Under the pieces are notes generated by a model that had not been told where the DNA came from, did no database searches, and saw only the letters and a program-made list of their open reading frames with translations. From Burkholderia sp. TSV86 (GTDB lineage: Bacteria; Pseudomonadota; Gammaproteobacteria; Burkholderiales; Burkholderiaceae): a stretch of DNA of 64,000 bases. The stretch lies in assembly GCF_001522865.1 (NCBI RefSeq), contig NZ_LOWB01000040.1:21116-85115 (forward strand). The letters are read 5' to 3'. The translations under genes and the position numbers were made by a program. This document shows positions 52,389 through 59,900 of this stretch, one piece after another; positions within the stretch are counted from its first letter, which is position 1; every line of letters begins with the position of its first letter.

Positions 52389-52661
52389 ATGACAACGCCC
52401 ATACTCAACGATGCATCGTCGATCGAAACATGGTGTGTCGACTTCATCTCGAACACGCTCAATTTATCGAAATCGAAAATCGATCCGACTGTCGCGGTCG
52501 ATCGATTCGGGCTCGATTCCGCCACTGCCGTGTCGCTGATCATGGAGCTGGAAGAAACGCTGAACGTCGAACTCGCCCCCGAGTTGCTGTTCGAATACCC
52601 GACGCTTCGTTCGCTTTCCCAACATTTGGCATCGCGCCTTTCCTCCAAACAGGTGGCCTGA
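52389..52661 (+). CDS. Acyl carrier protein of the second locus
   Basis: A 90-residue carrier protein with the phosphopantetheine serine Ser44 in FGLDSATAVSL. The four-helix fold is complete (VDFISNTLNL, DRFGLDSAT, LEETLNVELAPELLFEYPTL). It is separate from any synthase, as expected for a FAAL partner. ACGGAGG stands before the ATG. It ends one base before the methyltransferase start, so the two are translated together, which hints that the methyltransferase acts on the ACP-bound chain. Confidence 0.93.
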   Translation: MTTPILNDASSIETWCVDFISNTLNLSKSKIDPTVAVDRFGLDSATAVSLIMELEETLNVELAPELLFEYPTLRSLSQHLASRLSSKQVA

Positions 52662-52662
52662 C

Positions 52663-53598
52663 ATGAATGCAATCAGCTTACGCGATCGCGAAGGCGAAAA
52701 ATACGGCGGCTCTCCCGAAGGCATCCGCCACCATTACGACATCGGCAACGACTATTGGCGGCTGATGCTGGGCCCGACTTTTACCTATTCGGCCGCGCTT
52801 TTCTCCCGGCCCGACGAGGATATCGACACGGCCCAGAATCGCAAGATCGATTGGCACCTCGTCAGCTCCGGCGCACATGAGGCACGCTCTGTGCTCGAAG
52901 TCGGATGCGGATGGGGCACGATCCTTCGGCGCTTGTCGAACATGCCGCATATCGAAAGGGTCGTGGGTCTGACGCTAAGCGATGCGCAAGCCGATCACCT
53001 TCGCTCGCTCGAATTGCCGAAAGTAAGCGTGCGCGTCGAAAACTGGGCGGTTCACGAACCGCCCGAGCCCTATGATTCGATCATCTCGATCGGCGCATTC
53101 GAGCACTTCGCCAAGCACGAGGAAACCGAATCCGAAAAACTGAGCGTCTACCGTGATTTCTTCGAGCGCTGCCGCCGCTGGCTGACGCCGAACGGGCGAA
53201 TGTCGCTGCAAACCATCGCATACGGCAATATGAAGCGCGAAGAAGCCAGCGACTTCATGAATACGGAAATTTATCCGGACTCCGATCTTCCGTATCTGAA
53301 CGAAATCGTCAAAGCCGTCGACGGTCTGTTCGAAATCGTCACCGTGCGCAACGATCGGCTCGATTACGCGAGAAGTTACGACGCATGGGCCGCCAATCTG
53401 CGCCGGGACCGCGACAAGGCGGTCGCCATGGTCGGCGAAGAGCAGGTGCGGACCTTCGAGCGTTTCTTCAAGCTGGGCTCCGTCGGCTTTCGGATGGGAA
53501 AACTCAACCTGCTGCGCTTCACGCTGCGCCCGATCACCGATTCGTGGACGGTGACCGGCAGCGAAATCTGGGGGCCTGCCCGTCTCAAGCTGGCTTGA
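52663..53598 (+). CDS. CFA-synthase-like SAM methyltransferase with altered active site
   Basis: A 311-residue methyltransferase of the cyclopropane-fatty-acid-synthase/mycolic acid (CmaA) family. The substrate-domain signature HHYDIGNDYWRLMLG is at about 23-37 and the SAM motif VLEVGCGWGT at 77-86; FEH (146-148) holds the conserved Glu147. Two residues that bind bicarbonate in true cyclopropane synthases look replaced: YSAALF (42-47) instead of YSCAYF, and SLQTI (about 181-185) with Gln183 in place of the usual His. It may therefore transfer methyl to an amine or a double bond without making a cyclopropane. It is coupled to the ACP gene. Confidence 0.9.
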   Translation: MNAISLRDREGEKYGGSPEGIRHHYDIGNDYWRLMLGPTFTYSAALFSRPDEDIDTAQNRKIDWHLVSSGAHEARSVLEVGCGWGTILRRLSNMPHIERVVGLTLSDAQADHLRSLELPKVSVRVENWAVHEPPEPYDSIISIGAFEHFAKHEETESEKLSVYRDFFERCRRWLTPNGRMSLQTIAYGNMKREEASDFMNTEIYPDSDLPYLNEIVKAVDGLFEIVTVRNDRLDYARSYDAWAANLRRDRDKAVAMVGEEQVRTFERFFKLGSVGFRMGKLNLLRFTLRPITDSWTVTGSEIWGPARLKLA

Positions 53599-53670
53599 GC
53601 TTGCCCGCAACGCCATGCGTGAACCGGGCATCGGGGCATGGCGTTGCTCATTTCTTTCGGGACGGATGCC

Positions 53671-54498
53671 ATGAGCGAATCATCGCCGTCGCTACGGCAC
53701 GCGCCCTCCGAGGGCATTGCGCGCGTGCGCCTGCTTTGCTTTGCGCATGCGGGCGCCGGCGCATCGTCATTTAACGGTTGGCCCCAATATCTGCGTCCCG
53801 ACATACATCTCGTCAAAGCCCAGCTTCCGGGACGAGAGGACAATAACGCGACGCCTCCCTTCACCGAGATCGAACCGTTGATCGCGCATCTGCTGCCGCA
53901 GCTCGACCCCCTGCTTGATCGGCCCCTCGCGATCTATGGGCACAGCATGGGCGCGCTTGTCGCATTCGAGATCACGCGCGCGCTGCGCCGCCATCGCAAC
54001 GTGCAGCCGGTGGCGCTATTCGTCTCCGGACGCCGCGCGCCGCACAAGCCGCTTCGTCATCCGTTCCTTCACCGGCTCTGCGACGCCGACCTGGTTGCGC
54101 ACCTTCGAAACATGGGGGGCACATCGGCCGACCTGCTGGATAAACCCAAGTGGCGAGACCGATTTCTGCCGACAATGCGCGCCGATCTCCAGCTATCGGA
54201 CATCTACGACTATCGTGACGAACCCAGGCTTGCATGCCCGCTCTATGCATTCCTCGGCGAAGAGGACCACGAAATGTATCGTGAGGACTGGGAATCCTGG
54301 ATCGATCAGGCCGACGGCCATTTCGAGCGCGCGCTGCTTCCGGGGGGCCATATTTTCTCGCTTCCGGTGCAAGCATTGCTCGTCGCGCGCATCGCGGAAA
54401 TCCTGGATTCGCTGCCGTTGCGCGTCGGCCAGCCGCCCATGATGCCAACGCCCGCCGGACCCATTCGCGCATTGGACAACGCGAGCATGACATCATGA
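53671..54498 (+). CDS. Type II thioesterase
   Basis: A 275-residue external thioesterase of the GrsT/RifR type, which removes wrong or finished acyl groups from carrier proteins. The features are LLCFAHAGAGASSFNGW (about 21-37), the nucleophile Ser92 in YGHSMGALVAFE, an acidic residue in GEEDHEMY and the histidine in GGHIFSL. The start at MSESSPS is preferred over an ATG 11 codons upstream, but both are open and neither ribosome-binding site is strong. It overlaps the dehydrogenase gene by 4 bases. It confirms carrier-bound chemistry in this locus. Confidence 0.9.
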   Translation: MSESSPSLRHAPSEGIARVRLLCFAHAGAGASSFNGWPQYLRPDIHLVKAQLPGREDNNATPPFTEIEPLIAHLLPQLDPLLDRPLAIYGHSMGALVAFEITRALRRHRNVQPVALFVSGRRAPHKPLRHPFLHRLCDADLVAHLRNMGGTSADLLDKPKWRDRFLPTMRADLQLSDIYDYRDEPRLACPLYAFLGEEDHEMYREDWESWIDQADGHFERALLPGGHIFSLPVQALLVARIAEILDSLPLRVGQPPMMPTPAGPIRALDNASMTS

Positions 54499-55517
54499 GC
54501 CATCTGATGAGAGCCGCCGTTGCCGAACAATTCAATCAGCCTCTGTCCATCTGCGACGTTCCGATTCCGTCGCCCGCCCCGGATCAGGTGCTCGTCAGGC
54601 TGGCCGCAAGCGGTGTGTGCCACACCGATATCCATGCCGTTCGCGCGGAATGGCCGCTCAAACCCCGCTTGCCGCTCATTCCAGGACACGAGGCCGTCGG
54701 CTTTATCTCGGCGTGCGGAGAAAACGTCAAACATCTGCGCGAAGGCGACCGGGTCGGCGTCTTCTGGCTGAACAGCGCCTGCGGCATTTGCGAATTCTGC
54801 ACCAGCAAACGCGAGACGCTCTGCCTGAAACAGAAAAATACCGGCTACTCTCTGAACGGCACATTCGCCGAATACTGCGTCGTTTCGGGCGATTACGCCG
54901 TGCCTCTGCCGCAAGGCGACCCGTACAAACTGGCGCCGATCATGTGCGCCGGTGTGACGACTTATAAAGGAATCAAGGAAACCGGCGTCAAGCCGGGAGA
55001 ATGGATCGCCATTTCCGGTGTCGGCGGTATCGGGCATCTTGCCGTTCAATACGCGAAAGCATTAGGACTTCAAGTCGTGGCGCTGGATATCGACGACGAC
55101 CGCCTGCGGCTTGCGACTCAGCTCGGCGCGGACATCGTCGTCAATGCGCAAACCGAATTTCCCGTCAGCCGGGTGACTCGCGTGACGGGCGGCGTGCATG
55201 GCGCGCTCATTACCGCCGTCTCGCCGAAAGCATTCGAGCAGGGCCTCGGCATGTTGCGCCGTGGCGGCACGTGCGTATTGGTGGGTATTCCGCCGGGCAG
55301 CTTTGCGCTGTCGATCTTCGATACCGTTGTGAAAGGATTGACAACACGCGGTTCGATTATCGGCAGTCGCCAGGATTTGAAAGAAGCGCTCGAATTCGTT
55401 TCATCCGGATCGGTATCGGCGCAAATCGAGGTACGTCCGCTGAATATGGTTAACCAGGCAATTGATGCTATTCTTCAACGGCAAATACGAGGGCGAATCG
55501 TGTTAGACCTTAATTAG
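54495..55517 (+). CDS. Zinc-dependent alcohol dehydrogenase
   Basis: A 340-residue medium-chain zinc dehydrogenase (AdhP-like). Catalytic zinc ligands: the Cys of GVCHTD (about 42-46), the His of IPGHEAVG (about 66) and a Cys near 150 in PIMCAGVTTY. The structural zinc site has four cysteines in CGICEFCTSKRETLC. The NAD-binding glycine motif is SGVGGIGHLAVQYA. It oxidises an alcohol or reduces an aldehyde; acyl-derived aldehydes fit the context. ATGA overlap with the thioesterase shows operon coupling. Confidence 0.93.
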   Translation: MSHLMRAAVAEQFNQPLSICDVPIPSPAPDQVLVRLAASGVCHTDIHAVRAEWPLKPRLPLIPGHEAVGFISACGENVKHLREGDRVGVFWLNSACGICEFCTSKRETLCLKQKNTGYSLNGTFAEYCVVSGDYAVPLPQGDPYKLAPIMCAGVTTYKGIKETGVKPGEWIAISGVGGIGHLAVQYAKALGLQVVALDIDDDRLRLATQLGADIVVNAQTEFPVSRVTRVTGGVHGALITAVSPKAFEQGLGMLRRGGTCVLVGIPPGSFALSIFDTVVKGLTTRGSIIGSRQDLKEALEFVSSGSVSAQIEVRPLNMVNQAIDAILQRQIRGRIVLDLN

Positions 55518-55553
55518 CGCCGTAAAGGCGCAAACGTTCGAGAGGGCTGTTTG

Positions 55554-56816
55554 ATGACGACGCTGCGCCGACAAATTTCGCTCTCGAGCGGCATCGCGCT
55601 CGCGGTGGGCATGGTGATCGGCTCCGGTTTGTTCGGACTGCCCGGCCTCGCGCTTCAAATCAGTTCCCCCCAAACCGCGGCGTGGGGATGGCTGATCTGC
55701 ACGCTGGCATGCGTGCCCCTGATCTGGATTTTCGCGGTTCTGGGCGCGCGCTTCGCATCCGCCGCCGGCATTTCACGCTATGTAGAGGCCGCACTCGGTC
55801 AACGCGCTGAATATGGGGTCACGGCCGTGCTTTGCGGCACGTTTCCGCTTTCCGTGCCGGCGTTGGCGATGATCGGCGGAAGTTACGCGCTCACCGCGTT
55901 CGGCATCGAACCGGGAAGGCTTCTCGTCGTGTCGGCGCTGTTCCTGCTGACCGCCGTGCTATTCAATCTGAGCGGCGTGCGGACCACCACGCTGATCAAC
56001 AAGGTATCACTACTGCTGATCGTCGCGACCGTCCTCATCCTTGCCGCGCTGCGCCTACCCGATCTGATTACCGGAGGCCGGCTATGGACAGCCCCCGATT
56101 TCACCGCGATGCATCCGGCATCGCTCTGGAAGGTGACGGTATTGATTTTCTGGGCCTATCTGGGCTGGGAAAACATGTCGTTCGGCCTGGAAGAATTCAA
56201 GAATCCGAATAAAACGATCAAGCAGGTTTATTTCCTGAGCTTCGTGACCGTCGTTGTCCTCTACTTCGCGCTTGCCGCAACGATGAACGGCGCGTCGATT
56301 CATGACCCGCACGTCAATGTCACGCAGGGCATCGCCCACCTCGTGCCGGCCCAATGGCGGCAGCTTTTCTCGATCGCGACACTCGTCATCATTCTGGCAA
56401 ATGCGAACGCGTGGGTATTTGGCGCGAGCCGCCTGTTCTATTCGGCGGGCCGCAACGGCCTGCTGCCCGACACATTCGGCAAACTGGATCACCGGGGCAT
56501 ACCGCGCAATGCACTCCTGCTGCTCGCCGGCTGCTTCGCGGCCGTGTTGATCGCATCGGCAATCTTCCACCTCAAGATCGAAGATCTCGTTTTGATCGCC
56601 AACCAGAATTTCCTCGTGCTCTATGTCGCATGTCTCTATTGCTTCTGGAAAATAGAGACGGGGCCCAGCCGCTGGCCGCTGATGGTACTCGGCTCGATAT
56701 CGTGCGCCTTCCTGCTCGCGGGCTTCAGCTACAGAATGCTGTATCCGATCGCGCTGCTCATCGCCGGCATGCTGTATCAGCAATACCGTGCGAAACGTCC
56801 GGGCTTGTCGGTTTGA
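55554..56816 (+). CDS. APC-superfamily amino-acid permease/exporter
   Basis: A 420-residue transporter with about 12 hydrophobic helices. The first helix has GIALAVGMVIGSGLFGLPG, the G-S/A-G unwound segment of APC amino-acid transporters; FSIATLVIILANANAWVFGASRL is the conserved helix 8 area. The ATG directly follows TTG after GAGAGGG. It is the last gene of the rightward arm, 36 bases after the dehydrogenase. In a locus with an aminotransferase it may import an amino-acid precursor or export an amino-acid-like product. Confidence 0.9.
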   Translation: MTTLRRQISLSSGIALAVGMVIGSGLFGLPGLALQISSPQTAAWGWLICTLACVPLIWIFAVLGARFASAAGISRYVEAALGQRAEYGVTAVLCGTFPLSVPALAMIGGSYALTAFGIEPGRLLVVSALFLLTAVLFNLSGVRTTTLINKVSLLLIVATVLILAALRLPDLITGGRLWTAPDFTAMHPASLWKVTVLIFWAYLGWENMSFGLEEFKNPNKTIKQVYFLSFVTVVVLYFALAATMNGASIHDPHVNVTQGIAHLVPAQWRQLFSIATLVIILANANAWVFGASRLFYSAGRNGLLPDTFGKLDHRGIPRNALLLLAGCFAAVLIASAIFHLKIEDLVLIANQNFLVLYVACLYCFWKIETGPSRWPLMVLGSISCAFLLAGFSYRMLYPIALLIAGMLYQQYRAKRPGLSV

Positions 56817-56988
56817 GCAATGCCGATCACTGCCCCGCGTCAGCGAATCGAGATACGTTTCGTCGTGCGGCCCCGCGCACTGGCAAACCGACGATGTGCA
56901 AGCACAACAGGCAGGCATCGGCCCGCGAGCTTCCCGTAACGCCCCAATGCCCAACTCTGCACTGGGGTGCTCGTCAAAAGCGCCTTGT

Positions 56989-59900
56989 TCAGCCGACGTC
57001 CGCCGCCCCCTGCCGCGCCCATTCGCCTCGATCCACGCCGCCACGCGCCAGCACAGGCTCAAGCGCGCGCCCCGTATGGCTCGCGCTCACCTTCACGAGC
57101 CCTTCCGGATGCGCCGCCGCCACGACTGCGCCGCCCCCCACGCCGCCCTCCGGGCCGAGGTCGATCACCCAGTCCGCTTCCGCGATCACGTCGAGGTCGT
57201 GCTCGATCACGACGACACTATGCCCCGCATCCACGAGCCGGTGCAACACGCGAATCAGCTTCGCGACGTCCGCCATGTGCAGCCCCACGGTCGGCTCATC
57301 GAGCACGTAAAGCGTATGCGGCGCCGTCTGGCCGCGCCGTGTGATGTCGTCGCGCACCTTGCTGAGTTCGGTGACGAGCTTGATACGTTGCGCCTCGCCG
57401 CCGGACAAGGTCGGCGAAGGCTGGCCGAGCGTCAGATAACCCAGGCCGACGTCCTTCATCAGTTGCAACGGGTGCGCGATATTCGAAATCGCCGCGAAAA
57501 ACTCCACCGCTTCGTCAATCTCCATCGTCAGCACGTCGCCGATGTTCCTGCCACGCCACGTAACCGCCAGCGTCTGCGGATCGAAGCGCTGCCCGTGGCA
57601 CACATCGCACGGCACCTTCACATCGGGCAGGAAGCTCATGCCGATCGTGCGCACGCCTTGCCCTTCGCATGCCGGGCAACGTCCTTCTCCGGTGTTGAAC
57701 GAGAAGCGCGACGCCGTGTAGCCGCGGGCGCGCGCCTCAAGCGTATCCGCGAACAGCCTGCGGATGGCGTCCCAAACGCCGATATAGGTCGCCGGGCATG
57801 AGCGCGGCGTTTTGCCAATCGGCGTTTGATCGACTTCGAGCACTCGGTCGATGGACTGCCAGCCGCTGATCGACTCGCAGCCCTGCCACACATGCGTGAC
57901 ATTGAACGACGGCTTGGGCGCGCTGCGCGCCAGCACGCTCGCGCGGCGCCCCGCCGTCTGCGTCGCGCGCGGCGTGTCGCGCTGCGCGGCGTTGCGCGCG
58001 CGGCGCGTGGCCGGCGACGACAGCACCGATCGACCCACCGCATCGAGCAGGTTGGCCATCAACACGTCGCGCGCGAGCGTCGACTTGCCCGACCCGCTCA
58101 CGCCCGTCACCGCGACGAGCCTCGCAAGCGGAATGTCGACCGTGACGCCGCGCAGGTTATGCAGTTTGCCCCCGTGCACCGTCAGCCAATTCTCAGGCAC
58201 CGCCACGCCGTTCTTCGCGCCCGGCGGATTCACGTTGCGGCGCGGCTGCAGCGGATGCACGATCGGTTGCGCGAGAAAGCGCCCCGTCACGGATTCGGGC
58301 TGCGCGGACAAGTCCGCCACCCCGCCCTGTGCGACCAGTCTGCCGCCGCGCTTGCCAGCGCTCGGACCAATATCGATGATGTGATCCGCGCGGCGGATCG
58401 TGTCTTCGTCATGTTCGACGACGACGAGCGTATTGCCTTTGTCGCCAAGTTTGCGCAGTGCATTCAGCAGAATCTGGTTGTCGCGCGGATGCAGGCCGAT
58501 CGTCGGCTCGTCGAGCACGTAGCACACACCCTGCAGATTGCTGCCGAGTTGCGCCGCGAGCCGGATGCGCTGCGCTTCGCCGCCAGACAGGCTCGGCGCC
58601 GCGCGATCGAGGCTGAGGTAGCCAAGCCCAACTTCCTCGAGAAACGCGAGACGGCTGCCGATCTCGCTGACGATATCGCGTGCGATCTGCGCATCGCGGC
58701 CGGTGAGTTGCAAGCCATCGATCCAGTGGCGCGTATCCGACACGGTCCATTGCGCGACATCGACGATCGGATGACCATCGAAAGTCACCGCGCGCGCGAA
58801 CGGATTCAGACGCGTGCCACCGCAATCCGGACACGGCTCGTCGCCGACGCCCTCCGGTTCCTGCTCGTCCGAAGGCAGCGTCTGTTCGCGGCCTCGGCCG
58901 TCCTCGGCGAACACCGTGTCGTCATAGGCGGCGCGCTGCTCGCGCGTGAGCGCGAGGCCCGTGCCCACGCAGGTCGTACACCAGCCGTGCTTGCTGTTGT
59001 ACGAGAACATCCGCGGGTCCAGCTCCGGGTAGCTCGTGCCGCACACCGGGCACGCACGCTTGATCGACAGCACTTCCAGCGTGCCGATCCGCGCACTCGA
59101 CTGACGATGAGCCATCGCCTGTTGCAGGCCATCGAGCGGCGCGAGCAGATGCATCACGCCCTTGCCCAGTTCGAGCGTCTCGTTCAAACGCTGCCGCAGC
59201 TCGTCCTCGCGATCCGGCGACACGATGAGATCGGCCACCGGTAGCTCGATCGTATGCTCGCGGAAACGATCGAGCTTCGGCCACGAATCGACGCTCACGA
59301 ACTCGCCGTCGACGCGCAGATGCGTATTGCCGCGCGCCTTCGCCCACTTCGCGAGGTCCGTATAAACGCCCTTGCGGTTGACGACGAGCGGCGCGAGCAA
59401 CCCGACGTGCTCGCCGCGATGATCACGCAACAATTGCGCGGTGATCGATTCGACGCTTTGCGACGTCACCGGCGTGCCGTCATGGACGCAGTGCTGAAGG
59501 CCGAGCTTCACATACAACAGCCGCAGGAAGTGCCACACTTCGGACGTCGTCGCGACCGTGCTCTTGCGGCCGCCGCGCGACAGCCGCTGCTCGATCGCGA
59601 CGGTAGGCGCAATGCCGTACACCGCGTCGACTTCCGGACGCCCCGCCGGCTGCACGATCGAGCGCGCGTAAGCGTTCAGCGATTCGAGGTAGCGGCGCTG
59701 GCCTTCGTGAAAAAGAATGTCGAATGCGAGCGTCGATTTGCCCGAACCGGATACGCCGGTGATCACGTTGAACCTGCCGTGCGGAATATCGACGTCAAGC
59801 GCCTTCAGATTGTGCTCGCGCGCGTTGACGATCCGCACGACGTCCTCGCCTTCGACCTCGCGCCGCGCACGCGCCGCACGCAACGCAGTCTGCAGCGGCA

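Noticed and set aside
40660..56816. Isonitrile lipopeptide-type (ScoA-E) cluster
   Set aside because: FAAL, ACP, a thioesterase and an iron/2OG enzyme are shared, but there is no NRPS, the thioesterase is of the classic type II form, and desaturases and amino-acid enzymes are not part of that pathway.
40660..56816. Second polyyne cluster
   Set aside because: Lacks the delta-12-type desaturase, the rubredoxin and the compact A-to-G order; carries amino-acid genes instead.
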